A stretch of 64,000 bases of DNA, taken from contig NC_092616.1 of NCBI RefSeq assembly GCF_047663525.1, positions 2,083,501 to 2,147,500 on the forward strand, written 5' to 3'. Each line of letters opens with the position of its first letter. The first letter of the stretch is position 1. The notes under the pieces were generated by a model. The model saw only the letters and a list, made by a program, of their open reading frames with translations, was not told where the DNA came from and did no database searches. The stretch comes from Anas platyrhynchos. Lineage: Eukaryota > Chordata > Aves > Anseriformes > Anatidae. Position numbers and translations under genes: made by a program. Shown here piece after piece: positions 1 through 13,100 of this stretch.

Positions 1-895
1 GCGCGGGAACCTCAGCAGTGTGACCTCAGCGCGGGAACCTCAGCGTAGGAACATCAACAGTGTGACCTCAGCGCGGGAATCTCAGCGATGTGACCTCAGC
101 GCTGTGAGCTCAGCCCGGGAACCTCAGCGTTGTGATATCGGAGCGGGAAACTCAGTGCGGGAACATCAGCAATGTGATATCAGCGCGGGAACCTCAGCGC
201 GGGAACCTCAGCGATGTCAACTAAATGATGGGACACCAGCGCGGGAACCTCAGAGATGTGACCTCAGCGTGGGAACCTCAGCGCGGGAACCTCAGCTCTG
301 TGACCTCAGCGCGGGAACCTAAACAATGTGACCTCAGCGCGGGAACCTCAGCGTGGGAACCTCAGCAGTGTCACATCAGCGCGGGAACCTCAGCGTAGGA
401 ACCTCAACAGTGTGACCTCACAGCGGGAACCTCAGCGATGTGACCTCAGCGATGTGACCTCATCGCGGGAACCTCAGTGATGTGACCAAAGCGTGGGAAC
501 CTCAGCTCTGTGACCTCAGCGCGGGAACCTCAGCGTGGGAACCTCAGCAGTGTCACATCAGCGCGGGAACCTCAGCGTAGGAACCTCAACAGCGTGACCT
601 CACAGAGGGAACGTCAGCGATGTGACCTCAGCGCGGGAACCTCAGCGACGTGACCAAAGCGTGGGAACTTCTGCGCGGGAACCTCAGCTCTGTTACCTCA
701 GCGCGGGAACCTAAACAATGTGACCTCACAGCGGGAACCTCAGCGTGGGAACCTCAGCTCTGTGACCTCAGTGCGGGAACCTAAACAATGTGACCTCAGC
801 GCGGGAACCTCAGCGTTGTGACCTCAGCGCGGGAAACTCAGCGTTGTGACCTCAGCGCGGGAAACTCAGCACTGTGACCTCAGCGCGGGAACCTG

Positions 896-1037
896 ACTGA
901 ATTTAAGAAGAGAGTGGACTGTGCACTTCGTCACATGGTCTGAACTTGGGTAGACCTGTGCGGTGTCAAGAGTTGGACTTGATGATCCTTAAGGGTCCCT
1001 TCCAACTCAGGATATTCTATGATTCTATGATTCTATG
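896..1037 (+). mobile_element. CR1 3' end embedded in the satellite
   Basis: About 142 bp of non-satellite sequence ending in the ATTCTATG octamer repeat, preceded by a 'TTGGACTTGATGATCCTTAA' stretch, which is the 3' end of a CR1-family LINE. Satellite monomers flank it directly on both sides. The left junction is identical to that of the copy at 2866, which shows the pair was duplicated together with the array rather than inserted twice. Confidence 0.85.
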
Positions 1038-2865
1038 TGACCTCAGCGCGGGAACCTCAGCGACGTTACCAACGCGTGGTAACCTCAGCGCGGGCACCTC
1101 AGCTCTGTGACCTCAGCGCGGGAACCTCAGCAGTGTGACCTCAGCAAGGGAACCTCAGCGTGGGAACCTCAGCAATGTCACATGAGTGCGGGAACCTCAG
1201 CGATGTGACCTCAGCGCTGTGAGCTCAGCCCGGGAACCTCAGCGTTGTGATACCAGCGCGGGAACCTCAGCGCGGGAACATCAGCGATAAGATATCAGTG
1301 CGGGAACCTCAGTGCAGGAATCTCAGCGAAGTGACCTCAGCGCGGGAACCTCAGCGCAGGAACCTCAGCGATGTCAACTAAGTGATGGGACACCAGCGCG
1401 GGAACCTCAGCGATGTGACCTCAGCGTGGGAACCTCAGCGCGGGAACCTAAGCTCTGTGACCTCAGCGCAGGAACCTAAACAATGTGACCTCAGCGCGGG
1501 AACCTCAGCGTGGGAACCTCAGCAGTGTCACATCAGCGCGGGAACCTCAGCGTAGGAACCTCAACAGTGTGACCTCACAGCGGGAACCTCAGCGATGTGA
1601 CCTCAGCGATGTGACCTCATCGCGGGAACCTCAGCGACGTGACCAAAGCATGGGAACCTCAGCGATGTGACCTCAGCATGGGAACCTCAGCGCAGGAACC
1701 TCAGCGATGTGACCTCAGCTATGTGACCTCAGCGCGGGAAACACAGCTCTGTGACCTCAGCGCGGGAACCTCAGCAGTGTGACCTCAGCGCGGGAACCTC
1801 AGCGATGTGACCTCAGCGCGGGAACCTCAGCTCTGTGACCTCAGCGCGGGAACCTAAACAATGTGACCTCAGCACGGGAACCTCAGCGCGGGAACCTCAG
1901 CTCTGTGACCTCAGCGCGGGAACCTCAGCTCTGTCACCTCAGCGCGGGAACCTAAACAATGTGACCTCAGCGCAGGAACCTCAGAGTGGGAACCTCAGCA
2001 GTGTGACCTCAGTGCGGGAACCTCAGCCATGTTACCTCAGCATGGGAACCTCAGCGATGTCACCTAAGCGATGTGACCTCAACGCGGGAACCTCAGCGAT
2101 GTGACCTCAGCTATGTGATCTCAGTGCAGGATCCTTAGCGATGTGACCTCAGCGCGGGAACCTCAGCAGTGTGACCTCAGCACGGGAACCTCAGCGATGT
2201 GACCTCAGCGCGGGAACCTCAGCGTTGTGACCTCAGCGCGGGAATCTCAGCAGTGTGACCTCAGCGCGGGAACCTCAGCGATGTGACCTCAACGCGGGAA
2301 CCTCAGCGATGTGACCTCAGCTATGTGATCTCAGTGCAGGATCCTTAGCGATGTGACCTCAGCGCGGGAACCTCAGCAGTGTGACCTCAGCGCGGGAACC
2401 TCAGCGATGTGACCTCAGTGCGGGAACCTCAGCGTTGTGACCTCAGCGCGGGAATCTCAGCAGTGTGACCTCACAGCGGGAACCTCAGCGCAGGAACCTC
2501 AGAAGTGTGACCTCAGCGCGGGAACCTCAGCGATGTGACCTCAGCGCTGTGAGCTCAGCCCGGGAACCTCAGCGTTGTGATATCAGCGCGGGAACCTCAG
2601 CGCAGGAACCTCAGCGATGTCAACTAAGTGATGGGACACCAGCGCGGGAACCTCAGCGATGTGACCAAAGCGTGGGAACCTCAGCGTGGGAACCTCAGCT
2701 CTGTGACCTCAGCGCGGGAACCTAAACAATGTGACCTCAGCACGGGAACCTCAGCGCGGGAACCTCAGCTCTGTGACCTCAGCGCGGGAAGCTAAAGAAT
2801 GTGACCTCAGCACGGGAACCTCAGCACGGGAACCTCAGCGTTGTGACCTCAGCGCGGGAACCTGA

Positions 2866-3004
2866 CTGAATTTAAGAAGAGATTGGACTGTGCACTTAGT
2901 CACAAGGTCTGAACTTGGGTAGAGCTGTGCGGTGTCAAGAGTTGGACTTGATGATCCTTAAGGGTCCCTTCCAACTCAGGATATTCTATGATTCTATGAT
3001 TCTA
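2866..3004 (+). mobile_element. CR1 3' end, second copy
   Basis: Near-identical to the CR1 tail at 896-1037, with the same left junction to the satellite, 1,969 bp further on. It has a few substitutions and a shorter, altered ATTCTATG tail followed by GTATTATCAGCG. It is a duplicate carried by unequal exchange in the array. Confidence 0.85.
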
Positions 3005-6000
3005 GGTATTATCAGCGCGGGAACCTCAGTGCGGGAACCTCAGCGATGTGACCTCAGCGCGGGATCCTCAGCTCTGTGACCTCAGTTCTGTGACCTCAGC
3101 GCGGGAAACTCAGCGATGCGACCTCAGCGTGGGAACCTCAGCGCGGGAACCACAGCGCTGTGACCACAGCGCGGGAACCTCAGCACGGGAATCTCAGCGA
3201 TGTCACCTGAGCGATGTGACCTCAGCACGGGAACCTCAGTGATGTGACCTCAGCGCGGGAACCTCAGCATTGTGACCTCAGCAAGGGAACCTCAGCGCGG
3301 GAACGTCAGCGATGTGATATCAGCGCGGGAACCTCAGCGCAGGAATCTAAGCGATGTGACCTAAGAGCGGGAACCTCAGTGCGGGAACCTCAGCGATGTG
3401 ACCTCAGCGCGGGAACCTCAGAGCGGGAACCTCAGCTCTGTGACCTCAGCGCGGGAACCTAAACAATGTGACCAAAGCGTGGGAACCTCAGCGCGGGAAC
3501 CTCAGCTCTGTCACCTCAGCGCGGGAACCTAAACAATGTGACCTCAGTGCGGGAACCTCAGCGTGGGAACCTCAGCAGTGTGACCTCAGCGCGGGAACCT
3601 CAGCGTGGGAACCTCAGCAGTGTGACCTCAGTGCGGGAACCTCAGTGCGGGAACCTCAGCGATGTGACCTCAGCGCAGGAAGCTTAACCATGTGACCTCA
3701 ACATGGGAACGTCAGCGATGTCACCTAAGCGATGTGACCTCAGCGCGGGAACCTCAGCGCGGGAACCTCAGCGATGTGACCCCAGCGTGGGCACCTCAGC
3801 ACGGGAACCTCAGCGATGTGACCTCAGCGCGGGAACCTCACCTCTGTGACCTCAGCGCGGGAACCTAAACAATGTGACCTCAGCGCGGGAACCTCAGCGT
3901 GGGAACCTCAGCAGTGTCACATCAGCGCGGGAACCTCAGCGTAGGAACCTCAACAGTGTGACCTCACAGCGGGAACCTCAGCGATGTGACCTCAGCGATG
4001 TGACCACAGCGCGGAATCCTTTGCACTTGAACCTCAAAGATGTGAGCTCAGCGCGGGAACCTCAGCGCTGTGAGCTCAGCGCGGGAACCTCAGCGTTGTG
4101 ATATCAGCGCAGGAACCTCAGCGCGGGAACATCAGCGATGTGATATCAGCGCGGGAACCTCAGCGCGGGAACCTCAGCGATGGGACCCCAGCGCGGTCAC
4201 CTCAGCGCGGGAACCTCAGCGATGTGACCTCAGCGCGGGAACCTCAGCGACGTTAACAAAGCGTGGTAACCTCAGCGCAGGCACCTCAGCTCTCTGACCT
4301 CAGCGTGGGAACCTCAGCAGTGTGACCTCAGCGCGGGAACCTCAGCGTGGGAACCTCAGCAATGTCACGTCAGCACGGGAAGCTCAGTATAGGAACCTCA
4401 ACAGTGTGACCTCACAGCGGAAACCTCAGCGATGTGACCTCATCGTGGGAAACTCAGCTCTGTGACCTCAGCGCGGGAAACTCAGCGATGTGACCTCAGC
4501 GTGGGAACCTCAGTGCGGGAACCTCAGCGTGGGAACCTCAGCACGGGAATCTCAGCGATGTCACGTAAGCTATGTGACCTCAGCACGGGAACCTCAGTGA
4601 TGTGACCTCAGCGCGGGAACCTCAGCTCTGTGACCTCAGCTATGTGACCTCAGCAATGTGACCTCATCACGGGAACCTCAGCGACGTGACCAAAGCGTGG
4701 GAACCTCAGCGATGTGACCTCAGCACGGGAACCTCAGCGCAGGAACCTCAGCAATGTGACGTCAGCGTGGGAACCGAAACAATGTGACCTCAGCGCGGGA
4801 AGCTCAGAGTGGGAACCTCAGCAGTGTCACGTCAGCACGGGAAGGTCAGCGTAGGAACTTCAACAGTGTGACCTCACAGCAGGAACCTCAGCGATGTGAC
4901 CTCAGCGTGGGAACCTCAGCGATGTCACCTAAGCGATGTGACCTCAGCGCGGGAACATCAGCGACGTGAGCAAAGCGTGGGAACCTCTGCGCGGGAACCT
5001 CAGCTCTGTCACCTCAGCGCGGGAACCTCAGCGTTGTGACCTCAGCGCGGGAAACTCAGCGCTGTGACCTCAGCGCGGGAACCTCAGCGATGTGATGTCA
5101 GCGCAAGAACCTCAGCGCAGGAATCTAAGCGATGTGATATCAGCGCAAGAACCTCAGCGCGGGAATCTCAGCGATATGACCTAAGCGCGGGAACCTCAGC
5201 GCGGGAAACACAGCGATGTCACATAAGCGCTGTGACCTCAACGCTGGAACCTCTGCGACGTGACCTCAGCGTGGGAAACTCAGAGCGGGAACCTAAACAA
5301 TGTGACCTCAGCACAGGAACCTCAGAGTGGTAACCTCAGCAGTGTGACCTCAGCGCAGGAACCTCAGCCATGTGACCTCAGCACAGGAACCTCAGCGATG
5401 TCACCTAAGCGATGTGACCTCAACGCGGGAACCTCAGCGATGTGACCTCAGCTATGTGATCTCAGCGCGGGAAACTCAGTGATATGATGTCAGCGCGGGA
5501 ACCTCAGAGCAGGAACCACAGCGCTGTGACCTTAGCGTGGGATCCTCAGCGATGTGACATCAGCGAGGGAACCTCAGCGCGGGAACCTCAGCGATGTCAC
5601 CTTAGTGATGTGACCCCAGCGTGGGCACCTCAGCACGGGAACCTCAGTGATGTGACCTCAGCGTGGGAACCTCAGCGATGTCACCTAAGTGATGTGACCT
5701 CAGCCCGGGAACCTCAGCTCTGTGACCTCAGCGCGGGAACCTAAACAATGTGATATCAGCGCAGGAACCTCAGCGCATGAATCTCAGCGATGCGACCTCA
5801 GCGCGGGAACCTCAGCGACGTGACCAAAGCGTGGGAACCTCAGCGATGTGACCTCAGCTATGTGACCTCAGCGAGGGAAACTCAGTGATGTGACCTCAGC
5901 TGGGAACCTCAGCTCTGTGACCTCAGCGCGGGAACCTCAGTGATGTGACCTCAGCGTGGGAACCTCAGCGCAGGAACCTCAGCGATGTGACCTCAGCGCG

Positions 6001-9000
6001 GGAACCTCAGCGTTGTGACCTCAGCGCGAGAACCTCAGCGTTGTGACCTCAGTGCGGGAACCTCAGCGTTGTGACCTCAGCGCGGGAAACTCAGCGATGT
6101 GATCTCAGCGCGGGAACCTCAGCGATGTGATCTCAGCGCGGGAACCTCAGTGCGGGAAACACAGCGATGTCACATAAGCGCTGTGACCTCAACGCTGGAA
6201 CCTCAGCCATGTGACCTCAGCACGGGAACCTAAACAATGTGACCTCAGCTCGGGAACCTCAGAGTGGGAACCTCAGCGATATGACCTCAGCACAGGAACC
6301 TCAGCCATGTGACCTCAGCACGGGAACCTCAGAGATGTCACCTAAGCGATGTGACCTCAACGCAGGAACCTCAGCGATGTGACCTCAGCTATGTGATCTC
6401 AGCACGGGAAACTCAGTGATGTGACCTCAGCGCGGGAACCTCAGCGACGTGACCTCAGCGCGGGAACCTCAGCGATGTCACCTCAGTGATGTGACCCCAG
6501 CGTGGGCACCTCAGCACGGGAACCTCAGCGATGTGACCTCAGCGCGGGAACCTCAGCGTGGGAACCTCAGCGATGTCACCTTAGTGATGTGACCCCAGCG
6601 TGTGCACCACAGTGCGGGATCCTCAGTTATGTGACCTCAGCGCGGGAACCTCAGCGCGGGAACCTCAGCGATGTCACCTTAGTGATGTGACCCAAGCGTG
6701 GGCACCACAGCGCGGGATCCTCAGCGATGTGACCTCAGCACGGGAACCTCAGCGTGGGAAGCTCAGCGATGTCACCTAATCGATGTGACCCCAGCGCGGG
6801 CACCTCAGCGATGTGATCTCAGCGCGGGAAGCTCAGCTCCGTGACCTCAGCGCGGGAACCTAAACAATGTGACCTCAGCGCGAGAAGCTCAGCAGTGTGA
6901 GCTCAGCGATGTGACTGCAGCGCGGGAACCTCAGCGCTGTGACCTCAGCGCGGGAACCTCAGCACGGAAAACTCAGCGATGTCACATAAGCGCTGTGACC
7001 TCAACGCTGGAACCTCAGCGATGTGACCTCAGCACTGTGACCTCAGCGCGGGAACCTCAGCGTGGGAACCTCAGCAATGACACATGAGTGCGGGAACCTC
7101 AGCATGGGAACCTCAGTGATGTGAGCTCAGCGCGGGAACCTCAGCGATGTGACCTCAGCGCTGTGAGCTCAGCCCGGGAACCTCAGCGTTGTGATATCAG
7201 CGCGGGAACCTCAGTGCAGGAATCTCAGCGAAGTGACCTCAGCGCGGGAACCTCAGGGCGGGAACCTCAGCGATGTCAACTAAGTGATGGGACACCAGCG
7301 CGGGAACCTCAGCGATGTGACCAAAGCGCGGGAACCTAAACAATGCGACCTCAGCGCGGGAAGCTCAGCGTGGGAACCTCAGCAGTGTCACATCAGCGCG
7401 GGAACCTCAGCGTAGGAACCTCAACAGTGTGACCTCAAAGCGGGAAACTCAGCGATGTGACCTCAGCGTGGGAACCTCAGTGCGGGAACCTCAGCGCGGG
7501 AACCACAGCACTGTGACCACAGCGCGGGAACCTCAGCACGGGAATCTCAGCGATGTGACCTCAGCACGGGAACCTCAGCGTGGGAACCTCAGCAGTGTGA
7601 CCTCAGCGCGGGAACCTCAGCGTGGGAACCTCAGCAGTGTGACCTCAGTGCGGGAACCTCAGTGCGGGAACCTCAGCGATGTGACCTCAGCGCAGGAACC
7701 TCAGCCATGTGACCTCAGCATGGGAACTTCAGCGATGTCACCTAAGCGATGTGACCTCAACGCGGGAACCTCAGCGATGTGACCTCAGCTATGTGATCTC
7801 AGCGCAGGATCCTCAGCGATGTGATCTCAGCGCGGGAACATCAGCGCGGGAACCTCAGCGATGTCACCTTAGTGATGTGACCCCAGCATGGGCACCTCAG
7901 CACGGGAACCTCAGCGATGTGACCTCAGCGTGGGAACCTCAGCGATGTCACCTAAGTGATGTGACCTCAGCGCGGGAACCTCAGCTCTGTGACCTCAGCG
8001 CGGGAACCTCAGCGTGGGAAACTCATTAATGTGAGTTCAGCGCGAGAACCAAAACAATGTGACCTCAGCGCGGGAACCTCAGCGTGGGAACCTCAGCAGT
8101 GTGACCTCAGCGCGGGAACCTCAGCGTGGGAACCTCAGCAGTGTCAAATCAGCGCGGGAACCTCAGCGTAGGAACCTCAACAGTGTGACCTCACAGCGGG
8201 AACCTCAGCGATGTGACCGCAGCGCGGGAACCTCAACGATGTGATATCAGCGCGGGAACCTCAGCGTGGGAACCTCAGCAGTGTGACCTCAGTGCGGGCA
8301 CCTCAGTGTGGGAACCTCAGCGATGTGACCACAGCACAGGAACCTCAGCCATGTGACCTCAGCTATGTGACCTCAGAGCGGGAACCTCAGCGATGTGACC
8401 TCAGCGTGGGAACCTCAGCGATGTCACCTAAGCGATGTGACCTCAGCGAGGGAACCTCAGCTCCGTGACCTCAGCGCGGGAACCTAAACAATGTGACCTC
8501 AGCGTGGGAACCTCAGCGTGGGAACCTCAACAGTGTGACCTCACAGCGGGAACCTCAGCGATGTGACCTCAGCGATGTGACCGCAGCACGGGAACCTCAG
8601 TGATGTGAGCTCAGCGCGGGAAACTCAGTGCTGTGAGCTCAGCGTGGGAACCTCAGCGTTGTGATATCAGCGCGGGAACCTCAGCGCATGAATCTCAGCG
8701 ATGCGACCTCAGCTCTGGAACCTCAGCGTAGGAACAGCAACAGTGTGACCTCACAGCGGAAACCTCAGTGATGTGACCTCAGCGATGTGACCTCAGCTAT
8801 GCGACCTCAGCGCGGGAAACTCAGTGATGTGACCTCAGCGCGGGAACCTCAGCGCGGGAACCTCAGCGATGTGACTTCACCGTGGGAACCTCAGTGATGT
8901 GACCTCAGCGCAGGAACCTCAGCGATGTGACCAAAGCTTGGGAACCTCAGCACGGGAACCTCAGTGATGTGAGCTCAGCGCGGTTACCTCAGCGATGTGA

Positions 9001-10130
9001 CCTCAGCGCGGGAACCTCAGCGTGGGAACCTCAGCAGTGTCACGTCAGCACGGGAACCTCAGCGTAGGAACCTCAACAGTGTGACCTCACAGCGGGAACC
9101 TCAGCGATGTGACCTCAGCGCGGGAACCTAAACAATGTGACCTCAGCGCGGGAACCACAGCACGGGAACCTCAGCGTTGTGACCTCAGCGCGGGAACCTC
9201 AGCGTTGTGACCTCAGCGTTGTGACCTCAGCGCAGGAAACTCAGCGATGTGACCTCAGCGCGGGAACGTCAGCGCGGGAACCTCAGCGATGTCACCTTAG
9301 CGATGTTACCCCAGCATGGGCACCTCAGCACGGGAACCTCAGCGTTGTGACCTCAGCGCAGGATCCTCAGCGCTGTGACCTCAGCGCGGAAACCTCAGCG
9401 CAGGAACCTCAGCGATGTCACCTTAGCGATGTTACCCCAGCGTGGGAACCTCAGCACGGGAACATCAGCGATGTGACCTCAGCATGGGAACCTCAGCGAT
9501 GTGACCTCAGCGCGGGAACCTCAGCGCGGGAACCTCAGCGATGTCACCTTAGCGATGTGACCCCAGCGTGGGCACCTCAGCACGGGAACCTCAGCGATGT
9601 GACTTCAGCGCGGGAACCTCTGCTCTGTGACCTCAGCGCGGGAACCTAAACAATGTGACCTCAGCGCGGGAACCTCAGAGTGGGAACCTCAGCAGTGTGA
9701 CCTCAGCGCGGGAACCTCAGCGTGGGAACCTCAACAGTGTGACCTCACTGCGGGAACCTCAGCAGTGTGACCTCAGCGCGGGAACCTCAGCGATGTCACC
9801 TAAGCGATGTGACCTCAGCGCGGGAACATCAGCGACGTGACCAAAGCGTGGGAACCTCTGCGCGGGAACCTCAGCACGGGAACCTCACCGTTGTGACCTC
9901 AGCGCGGGAACCTCAGCGTTGTGACCTCAGCGCGGGAAACTCAGCGCTGTGACCTCAGCGCGGGAACCTCAGCTCTTTGACCTCAGCTCTGTGACCTCAG
10001 CACGGGAAACTCAGCGCTGTGACCTCAGCGTGGGAAACTCAGCGCGGGAACCTCAGCGTGGGAATCTCAGTGATGTCACCTAAGCGATGTGACCTCAGCG
10101 CGGGAACCTCAGCGTTGTGACCTCAGCAAG

Positions 10131-13100
10131 GGAACCTCAGCACTGTGACCTCAGCACTGTGACCTCAAAACTGTGACCTCAGCACTGGGACCTCAGCGTG
10201 AGAACCTCAGCACTGTGACCTCAGCGTGGGAACCTCAGCACTGTGACCTCAGCACTGTGACCTCAGCACTGTGACCTCAGCATGGGAACCTAAGCACTGT
10301 GACCTCAGAGTGGGAACCTCAGCAGTGTGACCTCAGCGTGGGAATCTCAGCCTGGGAACCTCAGAACTTTGACCTCAGCACTGTGACTTCAGCGTGGGGA
10401 CCTCAGCGTGGGGACCTCAGCACTGTGACCTCAGCGTGGGAACCTCAGCGTGGGAACCTCAGCGTGGGGACCTCAGCACTGTGACCTCAGCACTGTGACC
10501 TCAACACTGTGACCTCAGCACTGTGACCTCAGCGTGGGTACCTCAGCACTGTGACATCAGCACTGTGACCTCAGCGATGTGACCTAAGCACTGTGACCTC
10601 AGCGTGGGAATCTCAGCGATGTGACTTCAGCGCGGGAACCTCAGCGCGGGAACTTCAGTGATGTGACTTCACCGTGGGAACCTCAGCGATGTGACCTCAG
10701 CGCGGGCACCTCAGCACGGGAACCTCAGCGATGTGACCTCAGTGTGGGAATCTCAGCGCAGGAATCTCAGCGATGTCACGTAAGCGATGTGACCTCAGCG
10801 CGGGAACCTTAACGCTGTGACCTCAGCGCGGGAACCTCAGCGATGTGACCTCAGCGGGGAAACCTCAGTGCGGGAACCTCAACGATGTGACCTCAGCTAT
10901 GTGACCTCAGCGTGGGAAAATCAGTTATGTGACCTCAGCGCTGGAACCTCAGCGATGTGACCTCAGCGCGGGGACCTCAGCGCGGGAACCTCAGCACTGT
11001 GACCAAAGCGTGGGAACTTCAGCGTGGGAACCTCAGCAGTGTCACGTCAGCGCGGGAACCTCAGCGCGGGAACCTCAGCGATGTGACCTAAGCGATGTGA
11101 CCTCAGCACGGGAACATCAACAATGTGACCTCAGCGTGGGAACCTCAGCACTGTGACCTCAGCACTGTGACCTCAGCGTGGTAACCTCAGCACTGTGACC
11201 TCAGCACTGTGACCTCAGCACTGTGACCTCAGCGTGGCTACCTCAGCACTGTGACCTCAGCACTGTGACCTCAGCACTGTGACCTCAGTGTGGGAACCTC
11301 AGCACTGTGACCTCAGCGTGGGGACCTCAGCGTGGGAACCTCAGCGTGGGGACCTCAGCACTGTGACCTCAGCACTGTGACCTCAGCGTGGGAACCTCAG
11401 CACTGTGACCTCAGCACTGTGACCTCAACACTGTGACCTCACTACTGTGACCTCAGCGTGGGAACCTCAGCACTGTGACCTCAGCACTGTGACCTCAACA
11501 CTGTGACTTCAGCACTGTGACCTCAGCGCGGGAACCTCAGCGATGTGACCTCAGCAGGGGAACCTCAGGGCGGGAACCTCAGCGATGTCACCTAAGCGAT
11601 GTGACCTCAACGCGGGAATCTCAGCGCGGGAACTTCAGTGATGTGACTTCACCTTGGGAACCTCAGCGATGTGACCTCAGCGCGGGAACCTCAGCGATGT
11701 GACCTCAGCGCGGGCACCTCAGCACGGGAACCTCAGCGATGTGACCTCAGTGTGGGAATCTCAGTGAAGGAATCTCAGCGATGTCACGTAAGCGATGTGA
11801 CCTCAGTGCGGAAACCTCAGCGCGGGAACCTCAGTGAAGGAATCACAGCAATGTGACCTCAGCGTGGGAAAGTCAGTTATGTGACCTCAGCGCTGGAACC
11901 TCAGCGATGTGACCTCAGCGCGGGGACCTCAGCGGGGGAACCTCAGCGATGGGACCTCAGCAGGGGAACCTCAGCACTGTGACCAAAGCGTGGGAACTTC
12001 AGCGTGGGAACCTCAGCAGTGTCACGTCAGCGCGGGAAACTCAGCGTGGGAACCTCATCACTGTGACCTCAGCGCGGGAACCTCAGCACTGTGACCTCAG
12101 CACTGTGACCTCAGCATGAGAACCTCAGCACTGTGACCTAAGCACTGTGACCTCAGCGTGGGAACCTCAGCACTGTGACCTCAGCACTGTGACCTCAGCG
12201 TGGGAACCTCAGCACTGTGACCTCAGCACTGTGACCTGAGCGTGGGAACCTCAGCACTGTGACCTCAGCACTGTGACCTCAGCACTGTGACCTCAGCGTG
12301 GGAACCTCAGAACTTTGACCTCCGCACTGTGACCTCAGCACTGTGACCTCAGCGTGGGAACCTCAGCACTGTGACTTCAGCACCGTGACGTCAGCACTGT
12401 GACCTCAGCACTGTGACTTCAGCACTGTGACGTCAGCGTGGGAACCTCAGCACTATGACTTCAGCGCGGGAGCCTCAGCACTGTGACCTCAGCACTGTGA
12501 CCTCAGCGTGGGAACCTCAGCACTGTGACCTCAGCACTGTGACCTCAACACTATGACCTCAGCACTGTGACCTCAGCGTGAGAACCTCAGCACTGTGACC
12601 TCAGCACTGTGACCTCAGCGATGTGACCTAAGCACTGTGACCTCAGCGTGGGAACCTCAGAGTGGGAACCTCAGCGTGGGAACCTCAGAACTTTGACCAC
12701 AGCACTGTGACCTCAGCGTGGGAACATCAGCGTGGGGACCTCAGCACTGTGACCTCAGCACTTTGACCTCAGCGTGGGAACCTCAGCGTGGGAACCTCAG
12801 CAGTGTCACGTCAACGCGGGAAACTCAGCGATGTCACCTAAGCAATGTGACCTCAGCGCGGGAACCTCAGAGCGGGAACCTCAGCGATGTGACCTAAGCG
12901 ATGTGACCTCAGCACGGGAACCTCAGCGCGGGAACATCAACAATGTGACCTCAGAGTGGGAACCTCAGCACTGTGACCTCAGAACTGTGACCTCAGCACT
13001 GTGACCTCACCGTGGGAACCTCAGCACTGTGACCTCAGCACTGTGACCTCAGCACTGTGACCTCAGCACTGTGACCTCAGCACTGTGACCTCAGCATGGG

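Larger units (their letters stand above)
1..10130 (+). repeat. 14-bp satellite array, CpG-rich domain
   Basis: Continuous tandem array of degenerate 14-bp monomers. Two variants dominate, AGCGCGGGAACCTC and AGCGATGTGACCTC, in irregular alternation, with variants such as AGCTCTGTGACCTC and AACAATGTGACCTC. Because 14 is not a multiple of 3, three monomers make 14 codons, so long frames lacking stops arise by chance; I do not regard any as genes. Longer blocks recur: a cluster containing GCGTAGGAACCTCAACAG appears near 40, 390, 570, 1550, 3940, 7410 and 8165, so the array has loose higher-order structure. The GCGGGAA core resembles an E2F half-site and TGACCT is a nuclear-receptor half-site; function is not shown. 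The array is open at the left window edge. Confidence 0.97.
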
